42,565 nucleotides of DNA from NCBI GenBank assembly GCA_016195715.1, contig JACPZA010000006.1:1-42565 (forward strand). Direction: 5' to 3'. The translations under genes and the position numbers were made by a program. Position 1 is the first letter of the stretch. Each line of letters opens with the position of its first letter. Origin of the DNA: Candidatus Daviesbacteria bacterium. Lineage in GTDB: Bacteria > Patescibacteriota > Microgenomatia > Daviesbacterales > UBA10151. This document shows positions 8,087 through 15,772 of the stretch, one piece after another. The notes beneath the pieces are model-generated. The model saw only the letters and a list, made by a program, of their open reading frames with translations, was not told the origin of the DNA and did not search any database.

Positions 8087-8098
8087 TCCTATAGGATT
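8085..8098 (+). terminator. Weak terminator-like palindrome
   Basis: Perfect 14-bp palindrome (AATCCTATAGGATT) overlapping the stop codon of the 71-aa gene and followed by TGCTTTATT. The stem is short and the T-run poor, so termination is uncertain. Confidence 0.35.
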
Positions 8099-8193
8099 TG
8101 CTTTATTGATTTAAGTATGTTACACTACTTATAGTTGATTTAAGAATCGAGCTATACAAGCAATTTCTTCCCAAAGATTTATTTTTGATAATA

Positions 8194-8214
8194 GCTCCTA
8201 AAGACTTTTGGAGC
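8194..8214 (+). promoter_or_regulatory. Hairpin in the leader region of the DEAD-box helicase gene
   Basis: GCTCC / GGAGC arms with an inner AAAG / CTTT pairing, followed 6 nt later by a run of six T. It could be a terminator for the upstream gene or an attenuator/cold-responsive leader structure for the helicase, which has no visible Shine-Dalgarno. The rest of 8099-8249 shows nothing else I can name. Confidence 0.4.
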
Positions 8215-8249
8215 AATCCATTTTTTAGTATTTCTTTTTTTCAATATAT

Positions 8250-9485
8250 ATGTACAAGCCCAGTGGCTTTCGCTCCTCGTTTAGAGGAGCATCACAAAAT
8301 AATAGATTCTCTAAAAGACCATTTCGCAGTGGGGGCTTTAACAACCCTAATAGATTTTCTAATAGGAAAAAAGTAAGCGCGCTAGCTAATAACCCATCTT
8401 TATTTATTAAAAAAGCTCAGGAAAATTTTAATCCGGCAACCTATTCTGCTCATAACTCTTTTGCAGATTTTGCTATTTCTGAACCACTTAAAGCAAATAT
8501 TTTAAACAAAAACTTCACTATCCCTACACCAATTCAGGATCAAGCTATTCAACCTATTTTAGATGGTCGAGATTTAATTGGACTGGCTAATACAGGGACA
8601 GGTAAAACTGGAGCTTTTTTAATTCCTTTAATTGATAAAATCTTTCAAAATAGGCAAAAAAAAGCTTTAATTATTGTTCCAACCAGAGAACTAGCTGTTC
8701 AAATTAATGAAGAATTAAGAAGTTTTTCTTATGGCATGAAGATTTATTCAGCTTTAGTTATAGGTGGAGCAAATATTAGGCGTCAGATGCATGAAGTCAG
8801 AAGAAATCCCCATTTTGTAATTGGAACACCTGGCAGATTAAAAGATTTAATTCAGAAAAAAATATTATTTTTAGAGGATTTTTCTATTTTTGTTTTGGAT
8901 GAGGTTGACTTAATGGTGGATATTGGTTTTATTCACGATGTTAAGTTTTTTATCTCACTTTTACCAAAAGTTCGCCAATCTTTATTTTTCTCAGCCACAA
9001 TCTCTCCAAAGGTTAAAGAAATTTTAAATGCATTTGTAAATAACCCAATTACAGTTTCAGTTAAAAAACAAGATACAGCGGAAAATGTTGATCAAGATGT
9101 TGTAAAGGTTATAAATAAAGATAAAAAAGTTGATCAACTACATGATTTATTAATTAAAGATGGCTTTAGAAAAGTGTTAATTTTTGGTCGAACTAAACAT
9201 GGTATTGAAAAATTAAATAGAGAATTAGAATTTAGAGGCTTTAAAGTTGGAGCTATTCATGGGAATAAAACTCAGGGCCAAAGACAAAGAACGCTCCAAA
9301 GCTTTAAAAAAGATGAGATTCAAATTTTACTTGCAACTGATGTTGCCTCCCGCGGCTTAGATATTGAAAATGTTACTCATGTTATAAATTATGAAATTCC
9401 AGAAACTTTTGATGATTATATTCATAGAATTGGTAGAACTGGTAGGGCTAACAAAAAGGGTATCGCACTAACTTTTATAGATTAA
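8250..9485 (+). CDS. DEAD-box RNA helicase (motif II is DEVD)
   Basis: ATP-dependent RNA unwinding, probably for ribosome assembly or mRNA turnover. 411 residues: a ~40-residue N-terminal R/F/N/G-rich tail (FRSSFRGAS, RFSKRPFRSGG) likely to bind RNA, then the helicase core. Motifs: Q motif FTIPTPIQDQAIQ (~89-101), I ANTGTGKT (~113-120), Ia PTRELA, Ib TPGR, II VLDEVDLM (217-220 DEVD), III SAT (248-250), IV IFGRT, V ATDVASRGLD and VI HRIGRTGR. There is no C-terminal extension: the protein ends right after the core, and the RNA-binding tail is at the front. ATG 8250 has no clear Shine-Dalgarno. A hairpin terminator follows the stop. Confidence 0.95.
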   Translation: MYKPSGFRSSFRGASQNNRFSKRPFRSGGFNNPNRFSNRKKVSALANNPSLFIKKAQENFNPATYSAHNSFADFAISEPLKANILNKNFTIPTPIQDQAIQPILDGRDLIGLANTGTGKTGAFLIPLIDKIFQNRQKKALIIVPTRELAVQINEELRSFSYGMKIYSALVIGGANIRRQMHEVRRNPHFVIGTPGRLKDLIQKKILFLEDFSIFVLDEVDLMVDIGFIHDVKFFISLLPKVRQSLFFSATISPKVKEILNAFVNNPITVSVKKQDTAENVDQDVVKVINKDKKVDQLHDLLIKDGFRKVLIFGRTKHGIEKLNRELEFRGFKVGAIHGNKTQGQRQRTLQSFKKDEIQILLATDVASRGLDIENVTHVINYEIPETFDDYIHRIGRTGRANKKGIALTFID

Positions 9486-9497
9486 TAAATTTTTCAA

Positions 9498-9523
9498 AGG
9501 GCAGAACTAATTTATCCTGCCCT
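9498..9523. terminator. Bidirectional terminator between convergent genes
   Basis: 7-bp perfect stem AGGGCAG / CTGCCCT (9498-9504, 9517-9523). It is followed by ACTTTTCT on the plus strand and by a T/A-rich tract on the minus strand, between the helicase stop and the stop of the minus-strand gene at 9553. Confidence 0.7.
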
Positions 9524-9552
9524 ACTTTTCTCCATACTCTATCTTAGTTTAG

Positions 9553-10212
9553 CTAATCTTCGCTAGATTCATCAGCAACCATTTGATTAAATAATTCTAA
9601 TTGTAACTTTTTGATTCTAGGACTTCTTTCTTTCTCTATCACTGCTCTCCACTCACTAATATGCTTTGTTCTCTCCCTTGTTGTCCAATTTATGAACTCG
9701 CTAATATCAAAAGGCGTAGTGGTTAATCTCTCTGCTAATTTTTCATCTGGTTCAACCAGTTCATCCTGTAGGATTTCCTGTAAAGACTCCGCCCCTACTA
9801 CTTTTGTACTAAAATCTATCAACCCTAGCTCCTCCAAATCCGCTACTGAAGAATGGGAAGCTGCTTCTCTTAGTAATTTCACGCTTCGATCTGCAACTTT
9901 TCTGGATCGACTCCATACAGCAATTCCCAAATCTGTTAAACCTAAGAAATGAGTAGCTTCTGCAAATTGGAAACTATTTGGTCTTATTAACCCTCGCGCT
10001 TTATCCAACAGGCCATGAGTAAATCCGAGTAAAGGTTCCCGTGTAATTGGATCTGCTGATGATACGAGTAACCTAAAAGTCCCTACCCCTAACTGTAGGT
10101 AATGCAAACCCGGGTGTGGTAAAACATTTTCTCTTTCCTGAATAATTCTTGCTCCTTTAGACAACATAGCTAGATGTCTTGGAAATTCTTCAGGCAATAA
10201 TTCTCTACTCAT
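9553..10212 (-). CDS. Hypothetical protein, 219 aa, coupled to a HicA-like gene
   Basis: Not recognised. A soluble, helical-looking protein with no signal peptide or TM segment; Arg 18 against Lys 10. There is a possible winged-helix-like stretch around HFLGLTDLGIAVWSRSRKVADRSVKLLREA. The start codon overlaps the stop of the upstream gene (ATGA), and an AGGAGGTG Shine-Dalgarno lies 6 nt upstream, inside that gene, so the pair is translationally coupled. The coupling and two-gene layout fit a toxin-antitoxin or enzyme-partner pair, but no HicB or other antitoxin motif is visible. Confidence 0.6.
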   Translation of the reverse strand: MSRELLPEEFPRHLAMLSKGARIIQERENVLPHPGLHYLQLGVGTFRLLVSSADPITREPLLGFTHGLLDKARGLIRPNSFQFAEATHFLGLTDLGIAVWSRSRKVADRSVKLLREAASHSSVADLEELGLIDFSTKVVGAESLQEILQDELVEPDEKLAERLTTTPFDISEFINWTTRERTKHISEWRAVIEKERSPRIKKLQLELFNQMVADESSED

Positions 10213-10709
10213 ATATTTACACCTCCTCTCAAAACTAAACTTCTATTTATTGAATTATTAAGTATCCAATTTATTAAAGACCTTGTTACACCAGGCGACA
10301 AATCACCCGGATGGTCTGGCAAAGGTCTGCTGGAGCCATCCGGAGCCTCAATATGGAGGGGGTGTCTACCATTTCTCCTGGTGATATCTAAACCTTGTGA
10401 TCTAGCAAATTGCTGCATCCAACGAGATGTAGTTACTCTTGGAATAACAGGAACTCTTCTTGTTTCCTTTTCTAACTCCTTACTTGAATCTGTTTCACTA
10501 GCTTGCAGAAAAGGACAGGTTTTACAGGATTCATTAATCAATAAATCCATTTTGTTAATTTCTTCAGTGACTAAAATATCGATGCCAGATCCCAGCATAG
10601 ATTCCAAATCACCTCTATCTTGCCGTAAAACTCTAATTGTTTCTCCTCTTGGACAACAAAATTTGGTGTTTTCTAAATTAGTAACTACACAATTTTCAAA
10701 ATTATTCAT
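10209..10709 (-). CDS. Two-part protein with Cys-containing N-terminus and HicA-like C-terminus
   Basis: 166 residues. The N-terminal ~75 residues contain Cys at NC, FCCP and SCKTCPF, spaced as possible metal ligands. The C-terminal ~65 residues (SRWMQQFARSQGLDITRRNGRH, then PLHIEAPDGSS, then PLPDHPGDLSPGVTRSLINWI) follow the HicA mRNA-interferase pattern: helix, GxH, strand with PDG, PxH, then L.PG.LRSI. Here the usual GSH is GRH. This is a pattern match by eye, not a proven homology. I chose ATG 10709 because AAGGAGAT (core 10715-10720) lies 5 nt upstream; the ATG at 10724 would put the Shine-Dalgarno inside the gene. First gene of a coupled pair. Confidence 0.55.
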   Translation of the reverse strand: MNNFENCVVTNLENTKFCCPRGETIRVLRQDRGDLESMLGSGIDILVTEEINKMDLLINESCKTCPFLQASETDSSKELEKETRRVPVIPRVTTSRWMQQFARSQGLDITRRNGRHPLHIEAPDGSSRPLPDHPGDLSPGVTRSLINWILNNSINRSLVLRGGVNI

Positions 10710-10762
10710 TTTATCTCCTTGCATATAGTTTTATTTATAAGCTAATATATTAAACAATACAC

Positions 10763-10818
10763 TTGACAAAATGTAAAATTTGTGATATATTATTACTTGC
10801 TGTAATAAAGTGTAATAA
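10763..10818 (+). promoter_or_regulatory. Strong sigma70-type promoter with operator for the ACT-domain gene
   Basis: TTGACA (10763-10768), 17-bp spacer, TATATT (10786-10791). An inverted repeat TTATTAC / GTAATAA (10790-10808, 5-nt spacer) covers the end of the -10 and the start of transcription. A second GTAATAA lies exactly 10 bp after the first (10802 and 10812). This is a likely repressor site. Confidence 0.8.
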
Positions 10819-10835
10819 ATAATACAAACTAAAAT

Positions 10836-11456
10836 ATGAGAAAAATACCAGATATTGTTAGAGAAATAATTGAAAAAGACGAAAATGCCTATGAATCTCT
10901 TAGGCGAGATATCTTAAATATCAGTTCCTATACTAAACAAATTCATGCTGAAGTTGACCAAATTACCCTTAAAGAAATTAAACATGGAACTATAGTTGCA
11001 GCTCTTGCAAGATTAGGCAAAAACTTACAAAAATTACCTGTTTCTTCTAAGCCAAAAATTAAAATAAGCAATCTAAGCGTTATAAGTGATCTTTCACTGA
11101 TAACCTATGAAAAAAATCCCAGTTCTTTAGCCAAAATAGCTGACTTAAATTTTAGTGATGTTTTCTCTATATCAGATGCTTTAAATGAAATCACTATTAT
11201 TGGAAATGATCAAACAGTTAATAACCTAAAAAAGAAATTTAAAAGTAACTCTAAATCTTTTGCCTCAAACTTAGTTGCCATAACATTAAAACTTTCTGAA
11301 GAAATTAAAACTCTTGATGTTTATACACTATTAAATTCTTTAAAAAATAAGCAAATCAACATTTTAGAAATCCTTCGCTCAAGTAATGAGATTTCTTTTG
11401 TTATAGAAAAAGATAGCCTAGATCAAGCAGTTAAATCTTTCAATGATTATTTTTAA
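10836..11456 (+). CDS. ACT-domain protein, probable small-molecule-responsive regulator
   Basis: 206 residues. The N-terminal ~70 (DIVREIIEKDENAYESLRRDILNISSYTKQIHAEV, then ITLKEIKHGTIVAALARLGK) is helical and could be a DNA-binding or dimerisation domain. The C-terminal ~65 (LVAITLKLSEEIKTLDVYTLLNSLKNKQINILEIL, then SSNEISFVIEKDSLDQAVKSF) fits the ACT-domain pattern seen at the end of aspartokinases. The function is inferred from the family: ligand-sensing regulation. No enzyme domain is visible. It has its own strong promoter with an operator and no Shine-Dalgarno. Convergent with the cupredoxin operon. Confidence 0.6.
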   Translation: MRKIPDIVREIIEKDENAYESLRRDILNISSYTKQIHAEVDQITLKEIKHGTIVAALARLGKNLQKLPVSSKPKIKISNLSVISDLSLITYEKNPSSLAKIADLNFSDVFSISDALNEITIIGNDQTVNNLKKKFKSNSKSFASNLVAITLKLSEEIKTLDVYTLLNSLKNKQINILEILRSSNEISFVIEKDSLDQAVKSFNDYF

Positions 11457-11465
11457 GTGGTATTA

Positions 11466-11500
11466 AGGAGGCAAATAAGTATAAACCCTACCTGCCTCCT
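11466..11500. terminator. Hairpin between convergent genes
   Basis: Perfect 8-bp stem AGGAGGCA / TGCCTCCT (11466-11473, 11493-11500) with a 19-nt loop, 9 bp after the plus-strand stop and 12 bp before the cupredoxin stop. The T-run is poor on both strands, so it may act as a processing or stability hairpin instead. Confidence 0.5.
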
Positions 11501-11511
11501 AACTCTAAATT

Positions 11512-12003
11512 TTATTGAACAGTTAAGGTTCCCACCATACCCATTGCTCTGTGATTTCCTATAGAACAATAATACTCAAAAGTTCCAGTTTTACTTGCAG
11601 TGAATTCTACACTAGCATCTTGACCACCAGAAATAGTATCAGTTTTGACATTAAACTCATCAATCACAAAATCATGAACCCCAGCACTATTTTTAAAAGT
11701 AATTTTGACTTTATCACCTTTGTTAATAGTTAAAGTTGAGGGTTCAAATTTAAAATTAGAACCAGTCACAATTAACTGCTTAACTTGAGAATTAGCATTT
11801 GGACTCTCCTCTGCTGACATTGATGAATCAGAGCTTGGTGAAGAGCTGGCTTGATTATCAGTTGGACTGCTTTGAGTTATTTGTTGATCAGAAGTTGAAT
11901 TACTACTTGGCAGGCTAGATCTGGAATAAAACACTACCCCAACAATGACAATTAATAAAATCACTCCTAAAATTATTATTTGATTTTTATTGATACAAAT
12001 CAC
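11512..12003 (-). CDS. Membrane-anchored cupredoxin (plastocyanin/azurin-like)
   Basis: Probable type-1 copper protein outside the membrane. One hydrophobic anchor (~9-26), a Ser/Pro/Asn-rich linker (~28-72), then a cupredoxin domain with ligands His110 (GVHDF), Cys146, His151 and Met154 in YYCSIGNHRAM. The start is uncertain: the only conventional codon is GTG at 12001-12003, which overlaps the AAAGGAGG Shine-Dalgarno (12003-12010). At normal spacing the in-frame codons are ATT (11998-12000) and ATC (11992-11994), so a rare start codon is possible. Last gene of the exporter operon; copper handling or redox is the likely role. Confidence 0.85.
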   Translation of the reverse strand: MICINKNQIIILGVILLIVIVGVVFYSRSSLPSSNSTSDQQITQSSPTDNQASSSPSSDSSMSAEESPNANSQVKQLIVTGSNFKFEPSTLTINKGDKVKITFKNSAGVHDFVIDEFNVKTDTISGGQDASVEFTASKTGTFEYYCSIGNHRAMGMVGTLTVQ

Positions 12004-12056
12004 CTCCTTTAGTCCACCAAAGCTTTATGCGAAGAGGACTTTTTATTTTTCCAATC

Positions 12057-12497
12057 CTATTGAGCTGCTGCACTTGGGCTGGCACTACCACCAAATCTAC
12101 CAAACATTGGGTTTAGCTGGATATTTTGCGCAGTCACACTCCCATCTGAATTTGCAGTTCCAAATACCGCTACCATCTCTCCAGTTGTTAGATCACTAAT
12201 TTGTGCAGTTTGAGCTTTATTAATCTGAGTATTTCCAGAAAGCAAAACGATCTTTGTGCTTCCATCCATCAACTTGACTGTAATACTTTTATCATCTACA
12301 CTAATGATTTGTCCAGCTACTGGTCTGTTACCAGCAAACCTTCCCTGGCCACCAAGTCTGCTTCCTCCTCCTTGTCTAAATTGTCCAGTTGTTCCATTTG
12401 CCCCAGGTTGCATTTTTTGGTATTGCATGCCTCCAAAAAAAGCTGCTGCTCCAACTACAATTGCCACAACAATTGTCATTAACATCGGGTTTTTCAT
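12057..12497 (-). CDS. Membrane-anchored DUF5666-like protein
   Basis: 146 residues from ATG 12497. One N-terminal hydrophobic helix (TIVVAIVVGAAAFFGGM), a Gly/Arg/Gln-rich linker, then a small beta domain (VAGQIISVDDKSITVKLMDGSTKIVLLSGNTQI, then DLTTGEMVAVFGT, then TAQNIQL) of the DUF5666/OB-like kind. I chose ATG 12497 because AAAGGAGG (12509-12516) is 11 nt upstream; the GTG at 12507-12509 overlaps the Shine-Dalgarno. It lies between the MacB-like permease and the cupredoxin, all in one operon, so it is probably an accessory of the exporter. The function is unknown. Confidence 0.75.
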   Translation of the reverse strand: MKNPMLMTIVVAIVVGAAAFFGGMQYQKMQPGANGTTGQFRQGGGSRLGGQGRFAGNRPVAGQIISVDDKSITVKLMDGSTKIVLLSGNTQINKAQTAQISDLTTGEMVAVFGTANSDGSVTAQNIQLNPMFGRFGGSASPSAAAQ

Positions 12498-12521
12498 TTT
12501 ATTTTTCACCTCCTTTAAAAA

Positions 12522-13742
12522 TTACTCGTATCTTAAAGCTTCTATTGGTTGTAAATTGGCTGCTCTTCTGGCTGGATACCAACCAAATAAAATTCCTATT
12601 CCAGCTGATACTAAAGTTGCTAATAAAATTGACTGAAGAGATAATACAAATGGAGAGTTAGTTAAATTAGAGATAATAAAGGAAGCTAAAATTCCCAGCA
12701 CCATCCCAATAATTCCTCCTACAAAAGTTAAAATAATCGCCTCTATTAAAAATTGAGTGATGATAATTCTTTTTTTAGCGCCCAAAGCTTTTCTTAAACC
12801 AATCTCTCTAGTGCGCTCTGTCACAGTTACTAACATAATATTCATAATTCCAATTCCCCCAACTAAAAGTGAAATGGCAGCAATTCCAGAAAGCAATGTT
12901 GTAAAAGTTCCAGTTGCAGAGGCAGCTGTATTTAAAATATCTTGTTGAGAAAAAATAGAAAAATCAGCTTGAGTTGGGTCTTTTAATTTGTGCCTTGAAA
13001 GTAGTAAATAACCTACTTCATTTTGAGCATCAGTCATAACATCTGCAGACTTTGCCTCCAGTGCAATTGATCCTAAATAATCTGCTCCAAATAATTGTTT
13101 TTGTGCAGTTGATAGAGGTACGAATACTAAATCATCTTGATTTTGAAAACCAGTCCCTCCTTTAGAAACTGTTTCTCCAATAATGGTAAAGGTTTGACCA
13201 CTGATTCTAATTGTTTGACCTATTGGATCTGAATTATCAAACAGATCAGAGACAACTTGAGGACCAACCACTGCTACTTTAGTCATCCCATCAACATCTT
13301 TTTGAGTGATAAATGCTCCCTGGCCAATACTGGCTTTATGAACCTGCAAATAAGTTGGTGTTGCTCCAATGACTTGGGTATTAGTATTATTTTTGCCAGT
13401 TGTGACTTGAGTTCTTCTGGAAAATTCTGGAGAGACATTAGTAATTGTAGTGATTTGAGAAGAACTTTGAATTGCTTTAGCATCATCTAAAGTTAAAGTT
13501 GTTCCACCACCAGCTGCACCTCTAACTCCACCTGAATTTTGAGCACCTGGAATAACAGTTAATAAATTTGAACCCAAAGCTTGGATCTGATTTTGAACAG
13601 ATTGCTCTGTTGCTTGACCTAAAGAAATTAAAGCAATTACACTACCAATCCCTATTACAATCCCCAAAGCTGCCAGTCCTGTTCTTAACTTATTAATAGT
13701 TAATGTTCCAAAGCTTTCTGTAATAATTTCTGTATATTCCAA
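12522..13742 (-). CDS. MacB-like ABC transporter permease (FtsX-type)
   Basis: Permease subunit of a tripartite-type exporter. 406 residues: TM1 ~21-43 (TGLAALGIVIGIGSVIALISL), a large outside domain ~45-275, then three TM helices ~280-395 with the FtsX-like VTERTREIGLRKALGAKKR loop and the final WYPARRAANLQPIEALRYE. The start is TTG 13742 with AGGAGG about 9 nt upstream, overlapping the end of the ATPase gene; no ATG is in range. Four TM segments match MacB without its fused ATPase, which is the separate gene just upstream. Confidence 0.92.
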   Translation of the reverse strand: MEYTEIITESFGTLTINKLRTGLAALGIVIGIGSVIALISLGQATEQSVQNQIQALGSNLLTVIPGAQNSGGVRGAAGGGTTLTLDDAKAIQSSSQITTITNVSPEFSRRTQVTTGKNNTNTQVIGATPTYLQVHKASIGQGAFITQKDVDGMTKVAVVGPQVVSDLFDNSDPIGQTIRISGQTFTIIGETVSKGGTGFQNQDDLVFVPLSTAQKQLFGADYLGSIALEAKSADVMTDAQNEVGYLLLSRHKLKDPTQADFSIFSQQDILNTAASATGTFTTLLSGIAAISLLVGGIGIMNIMLVTVTERTREIGLRKALGAKKRIIITQFLIEAIILTFVGGIIGMVLGILASFIISNLTNSPFVLSLQSILLATLVSAGIGILFGWYPARRAANLQPIEALRYE

Positions 13743-13745
13743 GTT

Positions 13746-14453
13746 TTAAAACCTCCTATTTCTTTGCTTACCATTTCTTTCATCTTCAACTATTTTTCCA
13801 TCTTTAATATGAATAATTCGCTTAGCATGAGAGGCAATATCTGGTTCATGAGTAATCATTACAATAGTGTGTCCTTCTTCATTTAAATCTTGAAAAATTT
13901 GCATAATCTCTTCTGCTTGGCTACTAGCAATGTTTCCAGTTGGCTCATCTGCTAAAAGCAAACTTGGATTCATCGCTAAACCTCTGGCAATTGCTACTCT
14001 TTGTTGCTGTCCACCGGACAATTGATTTGAAGTATGTTCTAACCTATCTCCCAAACCTACCATTTCTAAATATTTTTTAGCTCGCTCCATTCTTTCTACT
14101 TTAGAAATTCCAGCATAACTCATTGGTAAAGCCACATTTTGAAGTGCCGTTCGCCTTGGCAAGAGGTTAAAAGCTTGAAAAATAAAGCCAATTTTTCTAT
14201 TTCTGATATCTGCTAACTGATCATCAGATAATTTCTCTACCTCTTCCCCATCTAAAATATAAGAGCCAGAGCTTGGAGTGTCTAGTGCTCCGAGTAGATG
14301 CATTAAAGTTGACTTTCCAGAACCAGATGGACCCATAATTGCTACAAATTCGCCTTTGTTAATCTCAAATGAAACATTATCTAGTGCAACAGTTTCAACA
14401 CTGCCTGTTTGATAAACTTTTCTTAAATGTGACGCTTGAATTATTGTCGGCAC
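13746..14453 (-). CDS. MacB-type ABC transporter ATP-binding protein
   Basis: Drives the adjacent MacB-like permease. 235 residues from GTG 14453 (MPTIIQASHLRKVYQTGS). Walker A GPSGSGKST, Q-loop FIFQAFNLLPRRTA, signature LSGGQQQRVAIARG, Walker B LLLADEPTGN and the switch His in MITHEP. GTG 14451-14453 has GGGAGA seven nt upstream. The longer frame back to 14513 reads through the tail of the upstream gene and would add unrelated residues, so I rejected it. It starts 1 bp after the stop of the macA-like gene. Confidence 0.94.
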   Translation of the reverse strand: MPTIIQASHLRKVYQTGSVETVALDNVSFEINKGEFVAIMGPSGSGKSTLMHLLGALDTPSSGSYILDGEEVEKLSDDQLADIRNRKIGFIFQAFNLLPRRTALQNVALPMSYAGISKVERMERAKKYLEMVGLGDRLEHTSNQLSGGQQQRVAIARGLAMNPSLLLADEPTGNIASSQAEEIMQIFQDLNEEGHTIVMITHEPDIASHAKRIIHIKDGKIVEDERNGKQRNRRF

Positions 14454-14454
14454 T

Positions 14455-15726
14455 TTATCTCCCAATAAACACTCCTCTCCCGCCTCCTCCACCACCTCTG
14501 CCACCAAAAACACTAAAGGGTGAAGTTTGGGTAGTTGATCTCCTAGAACTGATACTAGTTTGTCCAGTTACCACACTATCACCTTCATTTATTCCTGAGG
14601 TAATTTCAGTTTGAGTATCATTAGAATCCCCAATGGTGACATCAACTGAATTAACTGAGCCATTTTTTAAAACTCTAACGCTAGACCCCGACCCAGTCGG
14701 GGTTGATTGATTGTTGCTAGTTGAAACAGCAGCTGATGGCACAAGCAAAACATTATCTTTAACAGAGGTAATAATTTTGGCAGAAACTGCCATATTTGGA
14801 TAAATATTTGCTTCCCCAGAATCTAGCGAAATGGTTGCTGGATAAGTTGTTACTCCAGATGAAACAGAACCATTAGTATCAATTGTTAAAACTTTGCCAG
14901 TAAAAGTTTTGTCAGCAAAAGCATCTAAAGTTAGCGTTACTTTTTGGCCCGGAACAATATTTGGAGCATCTACTTCTGCCACATTAACAGTTGCTTGAAT
15001 TTGACCAGCGTCTAAACTAATACTGCCAAATTTTTGAGATGTATTAGTTGAAGTGCTAGAAGTTGTGGAAGGTTTAATAGAAAGTCCAGGAGTTAAAGTT
15101 AAATTATTAATAACTCCAGAGATTGGAGCAGTAATTATTGGAGATGACTCTTCATAAGATAGCCAAGCGCTAGAGACTGCAGCTTGAGATTGAGTAACTA
15201 TGGCGGTTTGATTTTTATAATCTGCTTCCGATTGTAGCCAAGAAGCATTTTCTTCTATATAAGTTGGGTCATCACTTTTTAAGTTTCGAGCCACTGCATC
15301 ATTGATTAGTTTTTGGTTAGCAGTAAATTCTGCTGCTTGCAGCGAGTTAAATTTAGCATTAGCTGAATCTAGCGAAGTTTTGGCTTGTAAGTAAGAAGAC
15401 CAAGCACTAGCTTGTTTGGCTTGAGAATCTAAATCTAGTGTTAAATCTGCAATTTTTTGTCCTTGAGTGACACTATCTCCATTTTTAACATAAACTTGAC
15501 TCACTAAACCTGTAGCATTAGTAGTAATAGAAACAGAATTTCCCAAAGTAATTGTTCCAGACGCAGAAACAGTTTTAACCAACGTGCCTTTTTCCGCTTG
15601 AGTAGTTTGATAAGTAGGTTGAGTGGATTTATTAAAAAATTGTTTATATCCAAAATAGCCAGCAACTAAAAGAATCACAATAACTATAGCAATTCTTAAT
15701 TTGTTCCCAAATAGTTTTTTTAGCAT
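14455..15726 (-). CDS. MacA/HlyD-like periplasmic adaptor protein
   Basis: Adaptor that links the ABC permease to the outside. 423 residues: an N-terminal anchor (~11-28), biotinyl-lipoyl half-motifs (VSASGTITLG, then TGLVSQVYVKNGDSVTQGQKIADL and APISGVINNLTLTPG), a coiled-coil hairpin (~100-190), and beta-barrel and membrane-proximal domains (NVAEVDAPNIVPGQKVTLTLDAF, then GEANIYPNMAVSAKI). It ends in an unusual Gly-rich tail (FGGRGGGGGGRG). A GC-rich 8-bp hairpin element encodes TPTGSGSS (14685-14703). First exporter gene after the kinase, with its own promoter-like box. Confidence 0.92.
   Translation of the reverse strand: MLKKLFGNKLRIAIVIVILLVAGYFGYKQFFNKSTQPTYQTTQAEKGTLVKTVSASGTITLGNSVSITTNATGLVSQVYVKNGDSVTQGQKIADLTLDLDSQAKQASAWSSYLQAKTSLDSANAKFNSLQAAEFTANQKLINDAVARNLKSDDPTYIEENASWLQSEADYKNQTAIVTQSQAAVSSAWLSYEESSPIITAPISGVINNLTLTPGLSIKPSTTSSTSTNTSQKFGSISLDAGQIQATVNVAEVDAPNIVPGQKVTLTLDAFADKTFTGKVLTIDTNGSVSSGVTTYPATISLDSGEANIYPNMAVSAKIITSVKDNVLLVPSAAVSTSNNQSTPTGSGSSVRVLKNGSVNSVDVTIGDSNDTQTEITSGINEGDSVVTGQTSISSRRSTTQTSPFSVFGGRGGGGGGRGVFIGR
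14685..14703. repeat. In-frame GC-rich palindrome inside the macA-like gene
   Basis: Perfect 8-bp inverted repeat ACCCCGAC / GTCGGGGT with a 3-nt loop in a strongly AT-rich gene, encoding TPTGSGS in a linker. It looks like another small inserted palindrome, although the coding context (a low-complexity Ser/Thr linker) would tolerate it anyway. Confidence 0.5.
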
Positions 15727-15738
15727 AACTACTGAAGA

Positions 15739-15759
15739 ATTTTATAGGTTAAAGCTGAG
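15739..15759 (-). promoter_or_regulatory. Promoter-like box before the exporter genes
   Basis: On the minus strand CTCAG (15755-15759) stands 10 bp from TAAAAT (15739-15744), the same spacing as CTCAG to TATAAT in front of the response-regulator gene. The shared 9-mer is TTTCTCAGC. A weaker half-site (TTAAG) lies 11 bp further upstream. Probably bound by the same regulator. Confidence 0.5.
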
Positions 15760-15772
15760 AAAAAGCTTAAGA

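Noticed and set aside
8185-8376. 63-aa plus-strand ORF
   Set aside because: Overlaps the leader and N-terminus of the helicase in another frame; no Shine-Dalgarno or family.
12201-12661. Several overlapping plus-strand ORFs
   Set aside because: Antisense shadows of the DUF5666-like and MacB-like genes; low-complexity translations and no start signals.
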